Positions 12,433 through 23,600 of a stretch of DNA of 64,000 nucleotides are shown in pieces; position 1 is the stretch's first letter, and each line of letters opens with the position of its first letter. The position numbers and the translations under genes were made by a program. Source of the stretch: Apus apus (lineage: Eukaryota > Chordata > Aves > Apodiformes > Apodidae). The stretch is from contig NC_067301.1 in assembly GCF_020740795.1 (NCBI RefSeq), forward strand, positions 1,426,001 to 1,490,000, given 5' to 3'. The notes beneath the pieces are model-generated. The model was not told where the DNA came from. It saw nothing but the letters and a program-made list of their open reading frames with translations, and did not search any database.

Positions 12433-12904
12433 ACTGATGAACTGCAATATAATCACACATCAAGTAGAGATGTAGAGGGAAATGCCACAGAACTGACAGT
12501 TTGGAATAGACTGTGTCATTTTGAAAGACCCAAATCACTTCTCAAAAGGGAAACTTGTAATTGACAATAACTAGGGGTGGATTTGGTATCCAAGACCTGA
12601 TTCAACACACCTTTTAAGCCAGTTTCTATGCACAAAACATTTGTGGAGCCTCCTGAAAAGAAAAAAATCAAGCAAAACAAGACAAGGCAGCTAGAAGTTA
12701 AATGACCTCATGCTGAAATATGATGCAAACTCCCAATAGTGCCCTGCAAGCAACTCAAAGATGGCATAGTGTCTTTATATTGGCTCTGGAGGTCTTTTTC
12801 TAAGCCCAAACAGAGGCTGTAGATTTAATGGGGTGATGTGTGTGAAATCCTCTGCTCTGTTCTGCGAGACAAGACATATCCTCTGGCATCAATGTCTATT
12901 AATC

Positions 12905-13020
12905 TAATCTTGACTTTGATTCCCTGTGTGACTGTTTCATCTGTAAAATGGGGATAATGCTCCACTTCAGATGCCTGTCCATACCTCTTAGCTTTGGGTA
13001 CAAAGTGCTTTGAAGATGAT
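12905..13020 (+). repeat. MIR-like (CORE-SINE) fossil
   Basis: The plus strand carries CCTGTGTGACTGTTTC and ATCTGTAAAATGGGGATAA, the best conserved piece of the MIR consensus, and later AAAGTGCTTTGAAGATGA, which fits the MIR 3' half. Spacing between the two matches is right for a single diverged insertion. It is an ancient element shared across amniotes. Confidence 0.6.
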
Positions 13021-15792
13021 CTTATTTTTACATTTTCCGTTCCTGTAGAAGAGCTACAGATTCTCATCAAACCCTTTCCCCACTCAGCAATGCTGGGAAA
13101 TGTCACCCCTCTCTTCTGTGTCTGATACCTGCACCTCCCTGCACCTCCAGAGCCAGGGGCCATTCCTGATGTCAGGTACCTCCAGCCATATGCAAAAATA
13201 TCCCTTTTAATAATAATCCACATATAAATTTTCAACATTGTGTCATCAAAAATGTGATTGCAATATTCATCACTGTGCTGAAATTAAGTGTATGGAAAAG
13301 GAGACACTGCCTTCCAGAAGCAGTCTTCCTGCCATAGATACTTGAAAAATCTCTTGGGAAAGACATAAAGCATGTCATGTAAACTAAGAAATGTCCTAAG
13401 AATTAATTATTGTAACAGGAGAGACTTTTCTAAATACTAATGAGGTAAGAAATCATCTTGCCCACTCAAGGACAGCATTACTCATGCCTGCTCACCATCT
13501 ATTTTCATCTAGATAAAAAAATCAACTTATTTAAAATCTGGTGGAAGGGGTTAATCCTCCCTGATAAGTGTCTGAGCAGAGCATTTCATTCATTGGGCAT
13601 TCCCAGCCACCTGTGTGAGAGAGAAAATGCACAAGGGAAGGAGAGAGGGGGGTGCAGGCACAGTACTTGGCAAGACCAGTACGGGGGAGAGCCTGTTAAA
13701 GGGATCCGTGCTGATAAGAATATGCATTTGTTTCTGACTGCCAGAAAATGCAACCATCCCAATTTACGTCCCAGGAACTACACAAGCCACTGACCTCTGC
13801 AGCTGAAAAACATTCTCCACAAGACAGAGGTAAGACAGCTTCACAATTTTACCTGTTTCCCTGGGCAAAGTGCATGCATCTAGGAATTCCTGGCAGAAAC
13901 CACTGCATACCTTTTCTACCTAATACCACTCACGACTGATATTTTTTCTTCTGATGATGGTCAAAAGATCATCATCTCTAAAGGGAGGGTGAGGAAAGGG
14001 TTCCCAAACATCACCTAAACATCAAAGTTTTCCCAATTCCAATCCATTGGAGATGTGCATTTACTAGGAATTATTTACACTACACACACCTGGTAGCCAA
14101 CTTACTATAAGAAGATATTTGAGACCGATTTTATTTTTTTTCAATACTAGTTGACAGATGACAGGGCAACACTGACTCACACAGACAAACCATTCTTTTT
14201 GAGCACAAAGAGTTGCCCTCTGCAGCCCTCATCCCTGCTACCATAAACCAAAGGGTAGCATCCAGCCATTGTCCTGGAGCCCTTTGTTGTGCTGATTTAC
14301 TGGGAGCTAGGCTGTGTAAAGTAAAATGTTTGCTTTTTAATGTCACCCTGCAGCTTCAGATTGCCTCTGTATTTAAGGCAGAAGCACACACTAGACTCCT
14401 TTCCATGACAGTTTTTAAATACTCCTTTCACTCTTCAGAAAGCAGCTGCTTAGGCTGAGGTTAATGAAGTCACTTACTAACATACAACAGTACTGGAATA
14501 GTGCAAATTCTTTTGGTTACTGAACAGAACTAGTGATGATAGTAAATTCTAACAGTTCTAGTCATGCATTATAAATGTTGGTTCACGTGAGGTTTCCTTT
14601 CAGATCAAATCATAGTCACAGAAGAAAGGTATCTTTAGCTGTGTACCCTAAACATGCAAAGCCAGGTCACAACAGAGATCAGCTGTGTTTCTCAACTCAT
14701 GGTTATTTACTGCATTAAAGACAAAAAGGTGAGCAACAGAAGAGTTTGTAAGCAGTCTCTTTGAAGAGTTTTGAAGCTACTTTCCATACCCAGCCACTCA
14801 CACACAGGATGTGGTAATTTGTAAACTGCATTAAAGGAGAAATGCTAAGTATTTCCCATGCAAGTGATTTCAGAGCTGGCACCACTTCTGTGGGGACAGA
14901 TACAGTTGCTGGATTCAGGTATTGAAGCAACACCCTTTCTGGAAGGTTTGTGCTGAATTTTCAGAGCCATCCTTGAATGGTGAAGTGCAGTGAGCAGCTG
15001 GTGCTGAAGTGATGTCAGGACAGAAACTGCATTCCCACATCACTCCAAAGGCTTTGGAGGACTGCCCAAAATTGAGATTTATGTGACTTCTTGCATGGGG
15101 CAAAGTACAGAACCCTGGCAACCAGCAGAACCTGATTTTGTCTCATCTTAGCATGTATCAGTTTATAAGGAGATAGAAAGTGCATCAGTTAGAGATGGAT
15201 ACCTCATTTCCATGGTAACAATACTTAAGACATCATACTCAGGCTGATGTCAGCACTATGTCCTGTTTGGATTTGCTTGCTTTAGGACACTGAGTTGTTT
15301 ATACACTTGATGTAGCTGTTTAATACCTGCAGGAGAACCCCAGAGCACTGGCTGGGAAATAACTGCCTATTGCTCATGCAGTCCCTGATTTTCTTGGAGT
15401 ATACAGAGAGCAGCAACCATCAGAACATCTATTCAGATGACCGAGCACAGTCAACTACATCAATATCAAACACAACAAATTGTCTTAGTGCAACCTGAAT
15501 AAGTTGCTGGGAGAAGGTCATAGTCAGCACGGAGAAAAACCTGTGCAAGACCTCAGGATGGCAAGGGAACTAGAACAGGCACCATATCCTCATGATATGG
15601 ACACTCAGGGTCTGAGAGGGCATGGGTTTAGATCAGGTCTTTGCATTCTTCTCCTCTTCAGATGGTGGGATAAGAATGGCTGCCTTCACACTTCACAGGA
15701 GCCTAAGATAACATCAATCTGAATGAAACAGAAGACAAATTCTTGTAGGGGGGTTTTGAGGCAGAGTTCTGATGAGAAGAGGAGGCTCAGAC

Positions 15793-16140
15793 TCACAGAA
15801 TTTTTGGAGTTGGAAGGGAACTTAATGATCATCAAGCTCTAACTCCCCTGCATGGGCAGAGACACCTTCCACTAGAACAGGCTGCTCAGAGCTCCATCCA
15901 ACCTGCCCTGGGACACCTCCAGGGATGGAGCCCCCACAACACCTCTGTGCAGCCTGTTCCAGTGTCTCACCACCCTTAGACTGAAGAATTTACACCTGAT
16001 CTCTAACCTAAATCTCTCTTCTTTCAGCTTAAAACCATTACGCCTCATCCTTTCACTGCAAGCCCCTGTTAAAAGACCCTCCCCAGCTTTCCTGTAGCCC
16101 CCCCCCCCAGACCCTTCTCTTTTTCAGACTGAACTCCCAG
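15793..16140 (-). repeat. CR1 LINE, 3'-end fragment
   Basis: On the plus strand it reads as the reverse complement of CR1: CACAGAATTTTTGGAGTTGG, then CCTGGGACACCTCCAGGGAT, a segment resembling CAGCCTGTTCCAGTGTCTCA, and at the far end CCCTCCCCAGCTTTCCTGTAG and an 11-base C run. About 350 bp survive, 5'-truncated and with an apparent internal loss near the C run. It lies about 400 bp upstream of the MMEL1 CpG-rich region and in the opposite orientation to MMEL1. Confidence 0.9.
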
Positions 16141-16549
16141 CAGAAGGAACTGGCATTCATCATGTCCTGCCCACGAGGCAAACAGGTCAGTGTCCTGCCT
16201 GGAGCGCTCTGCCCCCGCTCCCGGTGAGCAGGACTGCGGCAGAGACAGGGGCTGCACCCCCAGTGCCTCCCCCAGCACACAAAGTGGCAGTGAAGTCCTC
16301 GGGTCAAGAGATACCGACCTTAACATTTCTACAGCGTGAGCACTGGCAGCAAGTTACACCAGCTCAATAAACCAGCCCACTGGGGAAAAACAAACACCAC
16401 CGCCACACAAAACCCTGCTTCTCCCTCATTCCATACTCAGTTCTGGAAAAGAATAGAACAAAAATCAAGAGAAATCACATGCCTATCCTGCCCTCACTTC
16501 TACTGCCTTTCCCAGCTGTTTCCAGACAGATTTCCAAGCAGTGAGCAAA

Positions 16550-17060
16550 AGAAATCCCCGCGCAGCTGCCGCAACCTAGAAATCGCTGTTTCCAAACAAG
16601 AAGCTGTTCCCATATATCGCGACCGAAGGCTGCCAGCACTCAGAGCCCGAGGGCTTCAACACTCTCCGACTTCTCGCTCCTTCTGCGAGCGCAGCAGCCA
16701 GAGAAGCTGCTGGCAGGTCTCGGGGAGGCTGGAGGGAAGCGGGGAGAAGCCGCGGCAGAGCGGAGCTGCTGGCAGGCTCAGCCCCGGCTGCTGCGGCGGT
16801 GCCTCCTCCTCCCGCCGCTGCGCGGGAGCGCCTGCCGGGAGCCGCACACGCCGGAGCTCCCAAGTTCCAGCATGGCTCTGAGAGGCTGGAGGGCACAAAC
16901 TCCTGCAGACCTGGGAGCTGCCACGTGTTGTAGGAGCCTCCTGCTTTCTCAACCCTTCATCCCGGCTAAGGACGGAGCAGACGCCGCTGGCAGCCACGCG
17001 CACCTGGAAGGATCACTTGGATTCCGCTGCTAACAGAGCCCTGCGGACCCGCTCCCGGCC
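16550..17060 (+). promoter_or_regulatory. MMEL1: GC/CpG-rich presumed MMEL1 promoter and 5' non-coding exon region
   Basis: A marked rise in GC and CpG content compared with the surrounding DNA, including segments such as GCTGCGGCGGTGCC and CCGCCGCTGCGCGGGAGCG. It ends about 450 bp upstream of the MMEL1 start codon. The start codon sits just inside an exon preceded by an acceptor, as in neprilysin-family genes with a separate 5' UTR exon, so a non-coding first exon is expected here. I could not place its donor site or transcription start with confidence. The low stop density of GC-rich DNA explains the long open frames across it. Confidence 0.55.
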
Positions 17061-17502
17061 ACACAGGGAAATTCTCTGAAACAGCAAGCTACTTTTCCAA
17101 GTGGGGAGTGCAAGGAGGCAGTTTTTTTCCCCCCCCTTCCCTGTTTGGGAGAAAAGGAGTTGCCCAACCTGGTCATGAGACTTTTCCATACTTCCCCAAA
17201 GCAGGCTCCTGGAGTTATGACACTGCCCCACTGGGAGCCTGGGGTAGTGTAGTCCTGAACAGCCCCCCAGCAGCACACCCGCAGTGCAGCCAGTCTGGTG
17301 GGCTCAGGAGATGGAGAATGAGGTTGGCAAGTCTGTGGACAATCAAATGGACAAATACATGTAATAATTTGGAAGTTTTCTTTCTCTCTTTGCTTTTATT
17401 CTGCTTCCTTTTGCTCCCTGAACTTGTCATGTATTTATCCCTACATTGATTGAGCTTTGCTGTTCTTTCTTACCCTCCCCTCCTCAATTTAGAGTTACAA
17501 TA

Positions 17503-17656
17503 ATGGGGAAATCAGAAAGTCAAATGGATATTGTGGAAAAATCAACAAAATCTGGGAAGAAGCCCTGGAGCTTTGTGGCAATCGGTCTGGCTGTCTTGCT
17601 GCTCCTCATGACTTGTGCAGTGGTCGCCCTGGTGATCCTGTATGCCAGCAGCAGAG
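17503..17656 (+). CDS. MMEL1: MMEL1 coding exon 1
   Basis: The exon itself begins about 10 bp before the ATG, after an acceptor in CTCAATTTAG. It encodes residues 1-51, the cytoplasmic tail ([20 protein letters not shown]) and the hydrophobic membrane segment from FVAIGLAV to ALVILYA. Donor GTAAGG, phase 1. The start matches the conserved MGKSE opening of MME and MMEL1. Confidence 0.95.
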
Positions 17657-20600
17657 GTAAGGAACCTGTGAATAATTCTCCTCTTCCCTCTGCAAACAAC
17701 ATACTAGTCTTTTTGCAGAGCTAAATGAAAACAAAAATACAGGAAGACAGGTCACCTCTGTGAGGGACTTGGCTGTCTCTGCCTCGTTCCAGGTTCACGC
17801 ACAGAGAGGATCATGGTGGATTTTATTTAATTTTTAAATGATGTGATGTAAGAGTCTATGATTTTAATTACTTCTCTGCATTTTATTGAAATCAGCACCG
17901 TTTTGAAAAAAGGTAAAGAAAGGCTGCACTGTTTTGGAGGGGAAGGTGTGTGTTTGTACATCTGTGTTCAAGGCTTGACAGTTCCTGATTTTATAGGAGT
18001 CAAGATGCATTATTGCTGGGGGTTGCAAAGCAACAGCTGCTCAGCAGACCTAAAGGGGAGAGTCCCTATTAGAATGGGAAAGCTTTTTTTAACAAAACAA
18101 AAAAACAACCACCACAAGCAGAAACCCAAAGCCAAGATGCCGCTGAGGAAAGGGAGACTTTTTTTAGTGTTACATCAGGGAACTCGATCTCTAGGTGAGA
18201 TTTGGTTCAGTGACTTTCATACAGGTGTCTCACCAGGAGCCTAACAATGAGACATAATACTTTGAGGTGCTTTGCCTAAAATATGTGAACTGCAGAGCTT
18301 GCTGACTCCCAGGTTTTGTCACTAGCACATCAAAAGCAAACCTCTATTTAAAAATTCCATGAAGGAACCAAGATGGTTGGTGGCAGCACCTGCCTCATGT
18401 TTGTCACTTCCACAAATGCCTCTTGGATTCAGAACTTTGCTAAAACACGAGAGAATAAAACTAAGTATGAAGAGCAAAACTGAAGCATTGTTTCCCCCCT
18501 TGCATTGTCTCTGCATCCCTGCCTGCAGTGAACTGCTTTCTTCAGCTCTTTAAAGTAACAACACTGCACAATTCTGAGGAATAAGTCATGAGAAAAGCCT
18601 TTTTATTGCTTGCTCCTTTTCCTAGCAGCTATTGAATGCTACCAGCACTTGAGCCAGTGATAGAGGAAATCTGAGTATTTGGTATCCATAATGCTCATCA
18701 GAAAGTTGCTTCTGTTTATTCTATTAGCTCTGGAGACAGGAGGGAAAGAATTCCCCAGAGTTTGATACAGAAAATCCTACCCTAGGGCCTAAGCATTGAA
18801 CTATGCAGAATTTTGTTCCTTGCAGGCATAAGGGATTTGAGAAAACTGCTCCACATCTTGCTTGTTGGGTTGAAGCAAATCAGAATTCGGGTATTAATAA
18901 TGTTTGCCCAAATGCTGATCTCCTGCAAATCCATGGGAAGAGTCTGTGCTTGTAAAGCAAGTGCTAACAGTTATGGTTTTTGATGAAAGGCTTATCTGTG
19001 AGAAAGCAGTTTGGAAATCTTCATATTTAGCAGGCTTGTACCAGCAATTAAGTTTTCATTGGAAATATTCCCCAGATTCAGAGATCCTGAGCCATCTGTG
19101 AGTACAGATGATTGCAGAGCTGCTATCTTGCCTGTCCTGCACAGCGGGCAGCTCTGCCCAGCTGCTTTCCCCTGTCTTCTGGAAGGGTTTCCAGCACAGA
19201 CAGTCATTCTTACATCAAATTATACACAGTTCCACTGCTGCAGTGGCCACACCAAGGCGTAGCCATCCCCTAGAGCAGCCACCAGCTTCTGGTGATTCTC
19301 AGGTAGGAGCAGAGCAGCAGGAACCAAAGCCTACAGCATCCTTCAGTAAAGTGCCCACAGGCACTACTTGGGTCTGACACCAAGAGCAAAAGGTCTTCAA
19401 GTGCAACCAGGGAATGTTCTTGCTGAACAAGGATGGTTTTTGTCTTGAAAAGTTTTGTTCAAATACTGCACTTGGTTAAGTGTTTTCTGTCCTGCCTTAC
19501 ATTCTCTGTTTTTTCTATATGGTGTAAATAGACTCTATGGCTCAGGGAGTCTCTTTCTGCTCTGCTGTCTAGAGCTTAGTGAAGAGCATTGCAGAGCACA
19601 GCCCAGGCCCCTGGTTACAGCAGTCACGCCTGCAATGCATCCTGACACTGACTACAGTGTTTATGTACCCAGAGAACAACAACTCTGAATCCCTCAGAGT
19701 GATGCAGTTACATAGTTCTAGAAGCAGTTTGGGGATTTTTGTGATCCAAAGAAGTTTTCATACCTACAAAACCTAATCCGAATAAGCTAAAAGGAAATAC
19801 AGTAAAAATAGCAGAGTGGTATTTGGGTGATCATAGAAAGGGAAGCAGACAGAACTGAAGTAATTCCTTTTTGAATCTGAATACACCATGCTCTCAATCT
19901 TTCCATCACACCCACACGTACATCTTTGCAGCCTTTTCACAGCTCTCTCTCAGCTATGTTCTACAAATATTTACTAAACTCCAAATCTCATCACTTGTTG
20001 GAAAGGTTACAGTCTGAAGAACATTTCAACACTTATTGTAGCTGACACATCACGTCACAGTCAACGACTTCTCCAGACAACCTCATTACAAACAATTTCC
20101 ATTCTCACCTAATTGCTGGTTCTGACTGCTCAGAAGTCATGTTATTAGTTTAATTAATATTTTATTCACTTTTCTGGCTTCCAAGGCTGTAGGGTTTCTC
20201 ACAAGCAAGATTCACAGCTTTTTTTTTTTGTGTCTGCATCCCCCCAGGTTGTCACTAGTTGCATCTGTTTTCCAGGCTGTTCCAAAGCTGGAGAGGGTGC
20301 TTCTGCACCTCTGTTCTACCTTTTTAGTTAGGCTACAAAGAAATAAAGAGAAATACAAACTTGGACTAAGAAGCATCTCATCCTGGGAGTAGATTTCAAA
20401 AAGACAGGTTAGGCTCCTGCATTCCCATTGCTGGGAATGGGATTGATGTGCACTTGGAGAATAGACCCACAAGAACCTGCTGACGAGGGGCAAGAGCTAA
20501 ACTGGTGACTGGCACGCTAAGAAAAGGCTGTGCCTGAGACCTGGCTTGACTCCTAGACTGATGCATAGTCGTCCTTTGACTTTGTGAATGTTCATTAATG

Positions 20601-23600
20601 AGGCATCTATTCAAAGGAGATGGAGAGTTTAAAGAAGCGGCAGCTAACATGAAAGTCACGATGAAATGACATTTGGATGGCAAACTGTTCTACTGGGATG
20701 GAGCTGTGTGAATGCAGAGAGGGAATGTGCAGGGACAGGCCATGCAGGGCTGCAAAAGGGGGCAAATACTCAGCTAAGCAATTCTCACATGAAATCCTCT
20801 CTCAGCCATGACCATGGACAGACTATAGGTGAGAAGTCATGAGAGAGGTGGAATAAGAGCCAAGCACTTGTGTTACAGAGTCCATTTGAAGACACTGACA
20901 CCTGGTACAGACAGGCCTCTCAGAGGAAGAGCAGATAAATTTGGCAAGTCCATTATTTGTTGCAAACAACATTCTAATAGCAAGAAAGGCAGCCTGCAGT
21001 GCTGACAGCACCTTTGCAGGCCGGGGCTTCTCTAGCCTGAGAGCTAGAGAAGGTGCTGAAAGGTAAAGCTCACACTTGAGTGCCTGGTGGCAACTGTGGA
21101 GGTAATTGCTCCCATGCATGCCATCCCCAGCCATCTGTGGCCTCACCACACACAGCAGGAAAACACGGAACACAAACTGTCTGCTTCAGAGACTGCACAG
21201 AATTATTGCCTTCACTTTTGTGTCCAAAAATTAATTTCACCAAGGCTGCAAGAAGCAACTAGTGTTTTTTTTAAAATTGCCATTCAAAAGATGAACTGCT
21301 GAAGAGCACCACAGTGCTCTGCTGCTCTCTGAAGTTATTCTCATGTCCTGCTGCTGACCAGTAAATGCAAAACTGTTAAGGGGCTTCTCATAAAGTCAAA
21401 TTAAGACAACAGAAATCTCTGCAGTGAGTCCAGGGGGATCTGAAGCATGTCACAGCTCTGTCAGGTTTCCGTTGACCTCTGAAGTACTGTCTGGAGTACT
21501 TCTTTTCCCTCATTTTCTTTTATCTGCAGTAGTCCCACAGCTAAGATAACTCTGTTCAGCTCCATTAAAGCTTACCTTCCCTTATCAGCTCTCTGATGGC
21601 TCTATCAGACTGAAAGAGAGGAAAACCTTCACCCTGCAGAGCATTCACTGCTTCTTTTCTACTTACAAGACTTCCCAGCAGCATTTCTTAATGAACTAAA
21701 TGCAAGGGTGACTCTGCAGAGGTCCTGGATTTTGAAAGCCATGAAGGAATTTAGAACTGCACAAAGTAGTTCCAGTGATGAAGTCTTTCTGGCCTGTTTC
21801 TGTTCTTGTGGCAACCCTCGTGGCTAGTTTTAAAGGGTATACCCAAGGAAGGGTACCTCAGAAGAGAGGTGGGAAAACAGTGATTTATTTAAAGAGATAA
21901 AATGTTGTAAGAAGCTAGATCCTAGACAAACTTGGCTGTCGGAGAAGACAAGTGAGAGGAAGGGTTTGATAGAAGAGCCAAGCATTGATTCCCCAAACCC
22001 TTAAAACTGAGGGTTCAGAAGTTTCCCATCACATCCATTTAAATCCTGCTAAACATTTGGTTTGTCTCAACTTTTAGGCTTTGCAGAACATTTACCTGCA
22101 TTGTCCCCCACAGGTCTCTACTTGCAACAGCCTCTGCCCAGGGATGCCAATGCAGGAGTCTCTGTCATTGTATCTCAGCCTGTCAGCAATACTTAACCAG
22201 GGAGGAAAAATAGAGAAATACCTATATTTATACTGAAAACTTGGGCAGTTGTTTTTAGCAAAGTAGTTTAAGAAAATGAAGTGCAGAGAGTTGTCTGGCT
22301 GAGACTTTAGAAGGTGCATTTTGGGTTTATTTCTAGTTATCTGAAGCCCAGGAGGTGCAGCCTCAGTCAAGGGAGCAAAGACCCAACAAACATTGTGGAG
22401 TGAAACAGGGCAGTGTTGGTCAGATCTCATACAGAGTCAGGTTGGCTTGGTTCTTTGTCAGGAATGGTACTGAGGCATGAAAGAGATAATTGATAGAAAA
22501 ACAAAGGAGCCACTTTCAGAAGTAAACCGAGAGCCCCCCACCAGCCATTCCTAATTATCTGGTCCGAGCACACAACCAAGGCTTCAGAACAGATTTGGCT
22601 TCCCTGCTTATACAGCTCAGTTACATTTTCACAATCACAAGGGCTTTTTGAATGTGGGGAGTCAGAATCTTGTTGAAAGCCGTTGAGATCCAGAAACTGA
22701 AGTTAGACATTGTCAGGTTATATTGAAGATTGATTGAAAAATAATGTTTCATTTCAGTCCTGCCTGGTTCCCAAGAGACAAGGGGAGAAATACGTGGACT
22801 GCTGGTCTGTTGTCTCTCTCACCTTGCCCACTGCCATTTCTTCTTTATGGAAGACTTCCACGTGCCTTTTAACTCCTAGTTGCTTTTCCCCAAAAGGCTT
22901 TTACCCTGCCTTGGAAATACTTTAGGCCTTTAGAGGTTTGGGTTTTTTTAACTTTATTAGAGTGTTGAGGAAACTTCAGAAATGGAGCTTAGCTTCATCT
23001 AGTACAAAGGTAAAAAAAAAACAAAAACACACTAAACCCCTGTAGGTGAAGGTTGATGTTTTTACATGTATTTTCTCACCCCCTGCTCAGTGCCAGACAC
23101 CAAACTGCACCAGGGGGTGTGGTTACTCTGGTGCAGCCTGTCCCCACGCAGCACCACGGCACGCTGCTGAACCCAGAGTGTGACATTCCCAGTCACAGTG
23201 GGGGCTTTTTATGTTGCTTCCAGTGATGAACTTCAAAGCCCTCTTTTCTTCCCCACTGTTTCATTTCTATCTGAATTACTGTAATCTTGTTTGCTCTCAC
23301 GTAAGACACTTGTTTTCATAGGAAGGAATTTTTTTTAGTAAATAATTTTTTTTATCCTGGATGTTTGCAGAAAAAGTTCAAAAACATGGCTAATCCTGTT
23401 GGAAAGCAAGGGTGTTGAGTTTTTGTTTTTCAGCGTGGAACCAAGTAGTTGTTTATTTAACAAAAGTAGATACTAAGTTTGTCCAGTTTCACAGATGGGA
23501 AATTAAACCAGCAAAATTCATTTTCTTGTGCCCAGGGCCAAGGCCACTCCTCAGGCTGGGCCCCAGACACCTCCCATCCCATTCTATAGCAAACAGCACA

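Larger units (their letters stand above)
8140..15792. other. intergenic region between TTC34 and the MMEL1 promoter
   Basis: About 7.6 kb without a recognisable gene. It contains a short (TCAG)5 microsatellite, a tiny CR1 tail, a homeodomain-site-rich AT block and a MIR-like fossil, each listed separately. Open frames in it (for example 137 codons on the minus strand across 12825-13238) overlap repeats or lack any family resemblance. Confidence 0.6.

Noticed and set aside
12825-13238. A 137-codon minus-strand open frame
   Set aside because: It runs antisense through a MIR-like fossil and has no family resemblance.
16336-17003. Long overlapping open frames on both strands (up to 181 codons)
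   Set aside because: They lie in the GC-rich MMEL1 promoter region, where stop codons are rare, and show low-complexity Ala/Ser/Arg composition.
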